From assembly GCA_030832235.1 (NCBI GenBank), contig JAURJO010000515.1, positions 1-21,528 of the forward strand: a stretch of DNA of 21,528 bases. The letters are read 5' to 3'. A program made the position numbers and the translations under genes. The notes beneath the pieces were generated by a model. The model had not been told where the DNA came from and searched no databases. It saw nothing but the letters and a program-made list of their open reading frames with translations. Each line of letters starts with the position of its first letter. Position 1 is the stretch's first letter. The stretch comes from Verrucomicrobiota bacterium (lineage in GTDB: Bacteria; Verrucomicrobiota; Verrucomicrobiia; Opitutales; Opitutaceae). This document shows positions 1 to 7,123 of the stretch, piece after piece.

Positions 1-64
1 GCGCGACGCCGGGAGAAGCGCTCGAGAGCGCGACGCCGGGAGAAGCGCTCGAGAGCGCGACGCC
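1..64. repeat. 27-bp tandem repeat, about 2.4 copies, at the window edge
   Basis: Units lie at 1-27 and 28-54 and are identical; a third begins at 55 and matches for 10 bases to position 64, then diverges. The unit length is a multiple of three, so on the minus strand it adds the peptide GVALSSASP repeatedly to the truncated sulfatase without breaking its frame. Each unit contains GCGCT and AGCGC arms around CGAG (complete across unit boundaries), which could form a small hairpin. Lying exactly at the edge, it may be a real repeat expansion or a contig-end assembly product. Confidence 0.85.
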
Positions 65-1135
65 CGCCGGAGCGGCCACGCCGGCCACCGCCAGCAGCGA
101 CGGCGCGAGGTCAAACGCCGCGAAGACCGAGCTCTCGTTGAACGTGCCGGCCTTGTCCGCCGCGATCAGCCCGGGGCCCCACACGACGAGCGGCGAGCGG
201 ATGCCGCCCTCGTAGAGGGTCGTCTTCGAGCCGCGAAATGGCCCGGCCGAACCGGCGCCCGGCTCGTGGCCGTTGTCGGAACAGACGAGGATGAGGCTAT
301 TGTTGCGCAACGCCGGCGAATTCCGGATGTGGTCGAACAGTACGCCGAGCTGCGCATCCATGGTCTCCAGCACCGCGTGGTAGAGCGTGCGCTTGGCGCC
401 GTCGCCACGCCGCGCCGCGGGCGGGAAAAAGGGCGAATGCACGTCGTCGGGCCACAGGTTGACGTAGAACGGCTTTCCCGCCGCGACGGCGTGGTCGATG
501 AACTGGATCGCGGCGCCGGTGAAGCCCTCGGTCAGGCGCGAACGGTCGTACCAGATGACCGGCCCGCGGCCGAGTTTCTCGGAGTTGAGCGAGTGCCGGC
601 GCACGGGCTGCCCGTGGTGGGCATCGGCCAGCCCGAGCAGCCGCGGCCCGAGGCCCTCGAAGTTGGTCAGCGATTCGTCGAAACCGTACGCCGTGATCAG
701 AGGAGCCTCGCCGACGTCGCGCTGGCCGCCCAGGTGCCACTTGCCGAAATGCCCGGTCGCATAACCCTGCTGCTGCAGGAACCGCGCGAGAACCGGCGCC
801 TTCGGGTCGAGCCATTGCGCGACGCCGCGGCGCTCGTTGTCGGCGCGGTTGTTCAGGAAAGACGTGATCCGCCAGCGGTGCGGGTACTGGCCGGTGGTCA
901 GCGCCGCGCGCGACGGAGAGCAGATCGGCGAGTTGACGTAGAACTGCCCGAAACGCAGTCCTTCCGCGGCCAGCCGGTCCACGTGCGGCGTGCGGGCGTC
1001 CTTGTTCCCGAAACAGGAGAAGTCGCCCCAGCCCATGTCGTCGATGAACACCATGACGATGTTCGGCCGGGCGTGCGCCACGGCGGAGAAGCCGAGGGCG
1101 AGCGCGAGAGCGAGCCAGGAGGCACTATTTTTCAT
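1..1135 (-). CDS. Secreted sulfatase (S1 family), 3' end cut by the window edge
   Basis: The frame is open for 378 codons from ATG at 1135 to the left edge with no stop, so the C-terminal part is missing. Residues 1-22 form a signal peptide ending near AHA. The alkaline-phosphatase-fold sulfatase domain follows: an early metal-binding IDDMGWGD (about 31-38), the formylglycine motif CSPSR with Cys72 as the residue to be oxidised, GKWHLGG, and a second metal site SDNGHEPG followed by SKTTLYEGG. The family hydrolyses sulfate esters, often on algal or host glycans, in the periplasm or outside the cell; the substrate cannot be read from sequence. It is the last of three same-strand sulfatases, 167 nt after the previous stop, with no clear Shine-Dalgarno. 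The visible end runs into a 9-residue in-frame repeat (1-64) near where this family usually reads GVxxDGxS, so the terminus may be an assembly artefact. Confidence 0.93.
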   Translation of the reverse strand, partial: MKNSASWLALALALGFSAVAHARPNIVMVFIDDMGWGDFSCFGNKDARTPHVDRLAAEGLRFGQFYVNSPICSPSRAALTTGQYPHRWRITSFLNNRADNERRGVAQWLDPKAPVLARFLQQQGYATGHFGKWHLGGQRDVGEAPLITAYGFDESLTNFEGLGPRLLGLADAHHGQPVRRHSLNSEKLGRGPVIWYDRSRLTEGFTGAAIQFIDHAVAAGKPFYVNLWPDDVHSPFFPPAARRGDGAKRTLYHAVLETMDAQLGVLFDHIRNSPALRNNSLILVCSDNGHEPGAGSAGPFRGSKTTLYEGGIRSPLVVWGPGLIAADKAGTFNESSVFAAFDLAPSLLAVAGVAAPAGVALSSASPGVALSSASPGVA

Positions 1136-1181
1136 TCGTTTGGGGTCCGATATCACGAAGCTTGCTTCGCCTTGGTTGAAA

Positions 1182-1242
1182 CGTGGCACGGGTCTCCCGA
1201 CCCGTGGGATTCGAAATCACGGGTCGGGAGACCCGTGCCACG
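1182..1242. repeat. REPIN-like inverted pair of palindromic hairpins
   Basis: Two perfect 25-nt inverted arms (1182-1206 and 1218-1242) flank an 11-nt centre. Each arm is itself a hairpin: CACGGGTC (1187-1194) pairs with GACCCGTG (1199-1206) around TCCC, and the right arm mirrors this at 1218-1237. The tetranucleotide GTGG (1183-1186) sits directly outside the left hairpin and its complement CCAC (1238-1241) outside the right one. This is the architecture of a REPIN: two REP sequences in inverted orientation, each a hairpin with a 5' tetranucleotide. It lies between two same-strand sulfatase genes and could also act as a transcription attenuator or terminator. Whether the sequence is dispersed in this genome cannot be judged from one copy. 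Confidence 0.75.
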
Positions 1243-1302
1243 ACAGCGGCAATCGGCGAGGCAGGATATGAGGTAGCTTTGTTCAAACGTCCCGGAGGAA
1301 GT

Positions 1303-2979
1303 TTACTCGCCGGCCTTCTTCTTGCCCTTCTTTGCTCCGCCGGCAGGCGCGGTCTCGCCGTAGGCCGGCGTCCAGATCCACGGCAGCACCTGCGCGCGCT
1401 TCGCCCAACCCTCCCACTGCGCCACCATGGTGCGGACGCGGGCGGGATCGCGGGCCGCGAGGTTGTGCGTCTCGGTGCGGTCGGTGGCCATGTCGTAGAG
1501 CTCCCACGCCCCCGCCGGCCCCTTGGCGACAAGCTTCCACGGACCGTCGCGCACGGCGCGGTTGCCTTCGTGCTCGAAGAAGATCGGCTCCCGGCGCCCG
1601 AGCGGACGGCCAGCGAAGCCGGGACGCAGACTTACACCCTCCAGCGGCTGGATCGTCTCGCCGGCATGGGTTTTTGGATACGTCGCGCCGGCGACATCGA
1701 CGCACGTGGCCATGAGGTCAATGAGGTGTCCCGGCTGCGGCTCCAGCGCGTTGCGCCGCGCGGCCGGAATGCCCGCGGGCCAGTGCGCGATCAGCGGCGT
1801 GCTGATCCCGCCCTCGTGCACCCAGTGCTTGTAGAGGCGGAAAGGCGTGTTGGACACGTTCGCCCAAGCCTCGCCATAGCCGACGTTGCTCTCCGCCGGA
1901 CCGGGCATGGGTAGCGGCCCCTTGGCCTTCGCTTTCCCGCCTCCCCCGCCCCGGCCGTACGGCTCGGCGCAGGCGCCGTTGTCCTGCAGGTAAAGGATCA
2001 GAGTGTTCTCGAACTGGCCGTTGGTCCTCAGTGCCGAAACCAGACGACCTATGCCCTGATCCATGTTGTCGAGCATCGCCGCGTACACCTCCATGCAGCG
2101 CGCCTCCCAGTCCTTGCGCTCCACTTTCGCCCAATCTCCCGTCGCAGCAGGGATCTCCCATTGCGCTGCAATCAGTCCGAGTTTCCGCATCCGCTCAAGC
2201 CGAGCGCGTCGCACGGGCTCGTAGCCGTTATCGTATTTGCCGGAGTACTTCGCGATGTCGGCTGGACGCGCGTGCATCGGCCAGTGGGCCGCCGTGTAGG
2301 CGAGGTACAGGAAGAACGGGCGCTCCGGCGTTTGGCGCGCGTGATCGTTCACAAAACGCACCGCATGGTCGCTGAAGGCGTCGGTGAGATAGAAATCCTT
2401 CGCCGGATACTCCGGATCCGCGTCGAACGGAACGCGCCGATTGTCGCGTGTGATCTCCGGTGGTTTGAAGAAACTAGAGGCACCTCTCAGTATGCCGTAG
2501 TAGCGGTCGAAGCCGCGCTGGAGGGGCCAGTTGTGGCGCGAGGCGTCCTCCTCGATGTCCTTGGTCACATGCCATTTTCCGACGGCATAGGTGCCGTAAC
2601 CCGCGCCGCGCATCACCTCGCCGATCGTCGCCGTGTCTGCCCGCAGGTCGCCGGCATACCACTCGTTGATCATGGCGTTGGAGCTGTAGGCCGCCCGGTC
2701 GGTCATGTACCCAACGCCGGCCTGATGCGGGTAAAGTCCGGTGAGCAGCGAAGCCCGAGTGGGACAGCAGCGCGCCGTGTTGTAGAACTGGGTGAACCGC
2801 AGTCCGCCGGCGGCGAGCGCATCCAGATTCGGCGTGGCGATCTCCCCACCGAAGCAGCCTAGGTCGGAATAACCAACATCGTCGCTGAGGATGACGATGA
2901 CGTTGGGACGGGAGTCGGCGCCGCGGGCGGGTGAAAACACCGCAAATATGAGCGCGACGAGAAGGACCGGCTTTTTCAT
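1303..2979 (-). CDS. Secreted arylsulfatase (S1 family)
   Basis: A 558-aa exported sulfatase. The ATG at 2979 is chosen over the upstream in-frame ATG at 3084 because it starts a signal peptide (MKKPVLLVALIF, cleavage near residue 21) and has GGAG about 10 nt upstream; the longer version would run through the end of the preceding gene. Landmarks are SDDVGYSD (32-39, metal ligands), CCPTR with Cys71 as the predicted formylglycine, GKWHVT, a late metal site QDNG, and FRLYKHWVHEGG, typical of AtsA-like arylsulfatases. A glycine-rich stretch GRGGGGGKAKAKG follows QDNG. The protein ends in a lysine-rich tail (KKGKKKAGE). It starts 16 nt after the preceding sulfatase stops, so the two are probably co-transcribed. 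Function as a sulfatase is well supported; the substrate is unknown. It needs a formylglycine-generating enzyme or anaerobic maturase, neither of which is in this window. Confidence 0.96.
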   Translation of the reverse strand: MKKPVLLVALIFAVFSPARGADSRPNVIVILSDDVGYSDLGCFGGEIATPNLDALAAGGLRFTQFYNTARCCPTRASLLTGLYPHQAGVGYMTDRAAYSSNAMINEWYAGDLRADTATIGEVMRGAGYGTYAVGKWHVTKDIEEDASRHNWPLQRGFDRYYGILRGASSFFKPPEITRDNRRVPFDADPEYPAKDFYLTDAFSDHAVRFVNDHARQTPERPFFLYLAYTAAHWPMHARPADIAKYSGKYDNGYEPVRRARLERMRKLGLIAAQWEIPAATGDWAKVERKDWEARCMEVYAAMLDNMDQGIGRLVSALRTNGQFENTLILYLQDNGACAEPYGRGGGGGKAKAKGPLPMPGPAESNVGYGEAWANVSNTPFRLYKHWVHEGGISTPLIAHWPAGIPAARRNALEPQPGHLIDLMATCVDVAGATYPKTHAGETIQPLEGVSLRPGFAGRPLGRREPIFFEHEGNRAVRDGPWKLVAKGPAGAWELYDMATDRTETHNLAARDPARVRTMVAQWEGWAKRAQVLPWIWTPAYGETAPAGGAKKGKKKAGE

Positions 2980-2995
2980 GGGACGGGAACTCCAC

Positions 2996-4402
2996 TCATT
3001 GCTTCTTCTTCCCGGCCTTAGTCGGGGGCTCAGCACGCCGCGGATCGGAAAGCAGGCGCGGCTCACCGAAGGTGCGTCCCTCATCGCCGTTCGTCTTCAT
3101 CCAGGCGGTTAATTCGGCGCGCAATCCCGCCAGACGGCCCGCCTGAGCAGGGTCGCTCGCGAGATTCCGGAGCTCCAGCGGATCAGACCGCAGATCGTAG
3201 AGTTCCTCCGCCGGACGCTCGTGATAGCGGCGTACCACGTTAGCCGCCGCGGCATCGGTCTTCGCCTTGTCCTGCCAGCTTCCGAAGTAGCCCGGGCCGT
3301 CGCGGGCCTGCCCGAGATCGACGTGAGTGGAGAAGTAATACTCGGGGTGCAGGTTGCGGATGTATTTCCAGTCCGCGGTGCGCACGCTGCGGATCGGGTA
3401 GATGTTGAACCGCCCGTCGGCGCTGTGCGTGGTAAAAATGCGATCCCGGTGCTGGGCCTGATCCCCGCGCAAAACCGCAGCGAAAGACCGGCCATCGATC
3501 CCGTCGGGCGGACGGCCACCGGCCACGTCGACCAGCGTCGGAAGGAGGTCGATCCAGCTCACCATCGCGTCGGTGCGGGCGCCGGCCGTCGTGCGCCCCG
3601 GCCAGACGGCGATCATCGGCGTGCGGATGCCACCATCGTAGCAGCTCCATTTGCCAAACGGCCATTGCGCACCGTGATCGGAGCTCGTGAGGAAAAACGT
3701 GTCGACGCCGAGAACCTCCCGGGCTGCGTCATAGACCTCACCCAACTCCCGATCCATCCGACCCACCGCCGCGTAATAAGTGGCCCTCGCCTCACGGGTC
3801 TTCGGGGTGTCCACGTGGTTGGCCGGTACCGTGACGTTTTCCGCCGTGTATCCTTCGCCCGTGGCCGGCCACGGCACGTGGGGCCAGTTGGACCCGACAA
3901 ATAGACAGAGCGGCCGTGAGTCACGCCGGGCGCGCAGCCAGGAGATGGCGGCGGAGACCGCGATGTCCTCGTGGAATTTATCGTGGGCGAAGTGGTCGAA
4001 TCCGTAGTCGCCCGTGTGCTGGTAATGGGAGACCTTGCCGAAGGAGACCACCTCGTAGCCGAGTTCTTTCAGGTATGCGGGGAGCTTCTTGATCTCGGCG
4101 CGCGGTTTCGAGTGGTTGGCCTCGGCGCCGTTGCGCGCCGGCATCAGGCCCGTGAGCAGCGCCGCGCGGCTGGGCGCGCAACTGGGGGAAGCGACGAACG
4201 CCCGGTCGAAGGTGAGCCCCGCGGCCGCGAGACGCTCCATGTTGGGCGTCTTGATGTCCTTCGCGCCATAGGCGGAGGAATCACGCAGCCCGTGGTCGTC
4301 CGAAAGGAAGATCACCATGTTCGGCCGCGACGGGACGGCGGCGGAGAGAACAGAGGCGACCATACCCAGTAATGTGAAGAGGGGTGGTAGTGCGGGGCGC
4401 AT
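2996..4402 (-). CDS. Secreted sulfatase, sulfamidase-like (S1 family)
   Basis: A 468-aa exported sulfatase with a signal peptide over about residues 1-22. It has SDDHGLRD (34-41), CAPSR with Cys75 as the predicted formylglycine, GKVSHYQ in place of the GKWH motif of its neighbours, SNWPHVPWP, and the late metal site SSDHGAQWPFGKW followed by YDGGIRTP. These variants recall the heparan N-sulfatase/sulfamidase and related branches of S1 rather than AtsA-like enzymes, so the substrate probably differs from that of the neighbouring sulfatase; this is inference. The C-terminus is lysine-rich (KAGKKKQ), as in the next gene. It is the first gene of the sulfatase run and diverges from the nfeD operon. 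No convincing Shine-Dalgarno precedes ATG 4402; a strong GGAGGTGA (4440-4433) lies 30 nt upstream, too far for this start. An internal ATG at residue 14 would shorten the signal peptide. Confidence 0.94.
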   Translation of the reverse strand: MRPALPPLFTLLGMVASVLSAAVPSRPNMVIFLSDDHGLRDSSAYGAKDIKTPNMERLAAAGLTFDRAFVASPSCAPSRAALLTGLMPARNGAEANHSKPRAEIKKLPAYLKELGYEVVSFGKVSHYQHTGDYGFDHFAHDKFHEDIAVSAAISWLRARRDSRPLCLFVGSNWPHVPWPATGEGYTAENVTVPANHVDTPKTREARATYYAAVGRMDRELGEVYDAAREVLGVDTFFLTSSDHGAQWPFGKWSCYDGGIRTPMIAVWPGRTTAGARTDAMVSWIDLLPTLVDVAGGRPPDGIDGRSFAAVLRGDQAQHRDRIFTTHSADGRFNIYPIRSVRTADWKYIRNLHPEYYFSTHVDLGQARDGPGYFGSWQDKAKTDAAAANVVRRYHERPAEELYDLRSDPLELRNLASDPAQAGRLAGLRAELTAWMKTNGDEGRTFGEPRLLSDPRRAEPPTKAGKKKQ

Positions 4403-4518
4403 GGCAGAAGCGTGCGGGACGAAAGGAGCGCGTCACCTCCGAACTTCGCGGGCGGTCAAACACCGGGCGCCGGCCAAGCGACCGATGGCGAGAGTTCTTA
4501 AAAGTGCGATATTGTGGG
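4403..4518. promoter_or_regulatory. Divergent intergenic region between the sulfatase run and nfeD operon
   Basis: This 116-bp gap separates two outward-facing transcription units, so promoters for both should lie here or just inside the genes. No clean -35/-10 pair is visible on either strand. A TTGACC-like hexamer on the minus strand (about 4456-4461) lacks a matching -10. An AT-richer stretch on the plus strand at about 4495-4514 could be a -10 region for nfeD. The call rests on gene orientation, not on motifs. Confidence 0.4.
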
Positions 4519-5865
4519 GTGAAAGCGCGTTTCCCGAACGCGACCCGCCCGCGCACGGCGGTGATCCTCCTCGCCCTGGTGTCGGTCGCGACGGCAACCG
4601 CTCCGGCCGCGCACGTCGCTACCGGCGAAGCAGCGGGTCCGGGTGAGGTAAACCTGATCCGGATCGATGGAGCGATCGGTCCGGCCACCGCCAGCTACGT
4701 GGAACGCGCGGTCCGGCACGGGACCGAATCCGGGGCACGCTGCCTCGTCGTGCAGATCGATACGCCCGGCGGTCTGCTGGATTCAACCAAGGCGATCGTG
4801 CAGTCCTTCTACGGGTCTGGCGTGCCAGTGGTGGTTTACGTCGCACCCACCGGGGCGCACGCGACCAGCGCAGGCTGCATCATCGCGCTTGCCGCCGATG
4901 TCGCCGCGATGGCTCCCCACACCAGCATCGGTGCGGCCCATCCGGTCGAGCTGGGAGGCATGGGAGAGAACAAACCCGACAGCATCATGACGAGGAAGCT
5001 GGAGAACTTCACGGTGAGCTACGTGGAGGCCATCGCGGCGAAACGCCGCCGCAACGTGGAATGGGCGGCCGCAGCGGTGCGCGACAGCGCGAGCGTGACC
5101 GCGGAAAAGACGCTCGAATTGAAGGTGATCGACCTGATCGCGCCCGACGTGCCCTCCCTGCTGGCGCAGCTGGACGGCCGGGAGTCGGGTGGCGCGGTCC
5201 TGCGCACGGCGTCGGCGAACGTGGTGGAGATCCCGCTGCTCGCGCGCGAACGCGTGCTGCAGTCGCTCTGGCGACCCGAGGTGATGTTCGTGCTGATGCT
5301 GATCGCGATCTACGGGATCATCGGCGAGCTCAGCAACCCGGGGGCCGTCCTGCCCGGCGTCGCGGGCGCAATCGCGCTCATCCTCGCTTTCTACATGGCT
5401 TCAATCCTGCCCGTGAGCACCGCTGGCCTCAGCCTGCTCGCCCTCGCGGTGCTGCTGTTCGTGGCGGACCTATTCGCCCCGACTCACGGCGTGCTCACCG
5501 TGGGCGGCATCCTGTCATTCGTACTGGGTGCGCTGCTATTGTTTGAGGACGCCGGGCCGGCGTTTCGATTGCCCCTTGTGATGGTGTTGCCGGCGGCCAT
5601 CGTCACCGCGCTGTTCTTTGCCTTCGTCCTCGGCGCCGGCTTGCGCGCCCAACGCCTGCCGGTTCGGGTGGGCCGTGAGGCGCTGCCAGGGGCGAGCGGC
5701 GAAGCCTTGACCATCATCGGGCCCGACAGCGGCTGGGCGATTGTCGACGGCGAGACATGGAATGCCCGCAGCGACGAACCGGTCGAACGGGGCCAGGAGG
5801 TCATCGTCACGGCCGTGGAAGGTCTTATTCTGCGCGTGAAACCCGCCCAAACGGAGGTCCCATGA
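4519..5865 (+). CDS. nfeD: Long-form NfeD membrane-bound serine protease
   Basis: A 448-aa protein if started at GTG 4519; GTG 4504 and ATG 4384 are in-frame alternatives. GTG 4519 gives a short basic N-terminus and a hydrophobic signal (about 12-30), whereas ATG 4384 would overlap the start of the divergent sulfatase gene. A ClpP/crotonase-like protease domain (about 44-225) carries IDTPGG and APTGAHATSAG; Ser117 is the predicted nucleophile and Lys160 is suitably spaced to be the second member of the Ser-Lys dyad known from archaeal NfeD. Five membrane segments follow at about 254-270, 278-296, 302-320, 326-342 and 352-374. A C-terminal OB-fold NfeD domain (about 385-443) has the typical GxA motif. 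The family partners with SPFH/stomatin proteins and is thought to act on membrane microdomains or stomatin itself. The next gene is exactly such a partner, overlapping by ATGA. Confidence 0.93.
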   Translation: MKARFPNATRPRTAVILLALVSVATATAPAAHVATGEAAGPGEVNLIRIDGAIGPATASYVERAVRHGTESGARCLVVQIDTPGGLLDSTKAIVQSFYGSGVPVVVYVAPTGAHATSAGCIIALAADVAAMAPHTSIGAAHPVELGGMGENKPDSIMTRKLENFTVSYVEAIAAKRRRNVEWAAAAVRDSASVTAEKTLELKVIDLIAPDVPSLLAQLDGRESGGAVLRTASANVVEIPLLARERVLQSLWRPEVMFVLMLIAIYGIIGELSNPGAVLPGVAGAIALILAFYMASILPVSTAGLSLLALAVLLFVADLFAPTHGVLTVGGILSFVLGALLLFEDAGPAFRLPLVMVLPAAIVTALFFAFVLGAGLRAQRLPVRVGREALPGASGEALTIIGPDSGWAIVDGETWNARSDEPVERGQEVIVTAVEGLILRVKPAQTEVP

Positions 5866-6641
5866 ACACCAAGGTCTGGATCGACATCCTCGCGTGGCTG
5901 CTGCCGGCGGCCATCATCGCCATCGTGGTGCTGCCCTCGGCGATCCGCATCCTGCGCGAGTACGAGCGCGGCGTCGTGTTCCGGCTCGGCAAGCTGCTCC
6001 GCGCCAAGGGCCCCGGGATCGTGCTCCTGATACCCGTGGTCGACCGCATGGTGCGGATGGACCTGCGGGTCGTGACGATCGACGTGCCGAAGCAGGAGAT
6101 GATGACGCGGGACAACGTTCCGGTCACCGTCGACGCGGTCGCGTATTTTCGCGTGGTCGACCCCGAGGCGGCGGTTGTGAAGGTGGAACACTACCTGAAG
6201 GCGAGCTCGCTGATCGCGCAAACCACGCTCCGCAGTGTCATCGGCCAGGCGGAGCTCGACGACCTGCTGGCGAGGCGCGACAAGATCAACCAAACGCTGC
6301 AGGAGATCATCGACCGCCATACCGACCCGTGGGGCGTCAAGGTCACCGCGGTGGAAGTGAAGGACGTCATCCTGCCCGACGAAATGAAGCGCACGATGGC
6401 ACGGCAGGCGGAGAGCGAACGCGAGCGCCGGTCAAAGATCATCAATGCGGAAGGCGAATTCCAGGCCGCTGAACGCATGGTACAGGCCGCGGCGGTGATC
6501 AGCCGCGAACCGATCGCGCTGCAGCTGCGGTACCTTCAGACCATGCGGGAGATCTCGAGCGAGCACAACACCACCACCTTCCTGCCCCTGCCAATGGAAC
6601 TGCTCGCGCCGTTTCTTCGGGGAGGAGCTCCCAGGCCATGA
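5862..6641 (+). CDS. Slipin/stomatin-like SPFH-domain membrane protein
   Basis: A 259-aa protein. The ATG at 5862 overlaps the nfeD stop as ATGA and is preceded by GGAGGT inside the nfeD end, so it is preferred over the longer in-frame start at 5757. One membrane segment (about 8-30) is followed by REYERGVVFRLGK, the characteristic SPFH entry, then VPKQEMMTRDNVPVTVDAVAYFRV and LRSVIGQAELDDLLARRDKIN, hallmark slipin motifs. An alanine/glutamate-rich oligomerisation helix follows (ARQAESERERRSKIINAEGE). The C-terminus has the conserved TTTFLPLPMEL segment. Slipins form multimeric rings at the membrane and serve as scaffold and protease substrate for the adjacent NfeD. Length and motifs are normal. 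Gene order nfeD-slipin is widely conserved, which strengthens both calls. Confidence 0.95.
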   Translation: MNTKVWIDILAWLLPAAIIAIVVLPSAIRILREYERGVVFRLGKLLRAKGPGIVLLIPVVDRMVRMDLRVVTIDVPKQEMMTRDNVPVTVDAVAYFRVVDPEAAVVKVEHYLKASSLIAQTTLRSVIGQAELDDLLARRDKINQTLQEIIDRHTDPWGVKVTAVEVKDVILPDEMKRTMARQAESERERRSKIINAEGEFQAAERMVQAAAVISREPIALQLRYLQTMREISSEHNTTTFLPLPMELLAPFLRGGAPRP

Positions 6642-7123
6642 ACACGAAAATCGGACTCTGGATCGACCATAACGGCGCTTCAGTCGTGATCTTCAACGGC
6701 GCGCAGCAGCGGGTGCGCACAATTCCCTCGCAGCTGACCAGCCAGCCGCGGCGCGGGAGTGATACGCCGACCGGCAAGCGGTTTGACGCTCATCACATCG
6801 CCGCCGACGCCACCCGGTTACGCACGCACGAGAATGAGCGGCGGGTCTTCTTCGATCGCGTGCTGGCAGCGTTGCCCGGCGCGGGCGAGCTTCTCCTCTT
6901 GGGACCGGGTCACGCCAAAGGGGAGTTCCTCAAGCACCTGCGTGCCGCCGGCTGGGCCGGACGCCTTCTCGCAACAGAGCCTGCCGAGAAAATGAGCGAC
7001 CGGCAGTTTATGGCGGTTGTGCGCGAGTATTTCCGTGGACCGCGGGAGCCCCATCCTCCCGCCTACCGCCCCTGGTACACCTCAGCCAAAGCAAGCAGGA
7101 TCGCCTCGAGCTCCTTGAAGTAG
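6638..7123 (+). CDS. Small eRF1-like (baeRF / 'translational machinery protein') family protein
   Basis: A 161-aa protein whose ATG overlaps the slipin stop as ATGA, with GGAGG at 6621-6625. Visible patterns are IGLWIDHNGA at the N-terminus, LLLLGPGHAKGEFLKHL (about 86-102) and a C-terminal EKMSDRQFMAVVREYF. From memory these match short bacterial proteins annotated as translational machinery or eRF1-like (baeRF) proteins, where the GPGxAKxEF stretch sits in a release-factor-like alpha/beta domain; the exact role is unknown. There is no signal peptide or membrane segment, so it is probably cytosolic. Translational coupling to nfeD-slipin is notable. After REYF the protein runs about 28 more residues, and most of this tail is antisense to the end of the convergent caspase-like gene. 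The original stop may therefore have been lost. Family assignment is moderate; the gene itself is likely real. Confidence 0.75.
   Translation: MNTKIGLWIDHNGASVVIFNGAQQRVRTIPSQLTSQPRRGSDTPTGKRFDAHHIAADATRLRTHENERRVFFDRVLAALPGAGELLLLGPGHAKGEFLKHLRAAGWAGRLLATEPAEKMSDRQFMAVVREYFRGPREPHPPAYRPWYTSAKASRIASSSLK

Noticed and set aside
1156..1169. A small hairpin (CGAAG-CTTG-CTTCG) near the sulfatase start
   Set aside because: A 5-bp stem without a T-run in a high-GC background is not enough to call a regulator or terminator.
266..1276. A 336-codon plus-strand open frame opposite the truncated sulfatase, running through the REPIN-like element
   Set aside because: It is the antisense frame of a clear sulfatase, and its product lacks any domain pattern.
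1261..1300. A possible promoter (TTGAAC followed by TATCCT on the minus strand) before the first sulfatase
   Set aside because: The spacing between the hexamers is only 12 nt, too short for a sigma-70 type promoter.
4433..4440. A perfect GGAGGTGA on the minus strand upstream of the first sulfatase
   Set aside because: It lies 30 nt from ATG 4402, and the GTG within it is not in frame with the sulfatase, so it probably does not drive this start.
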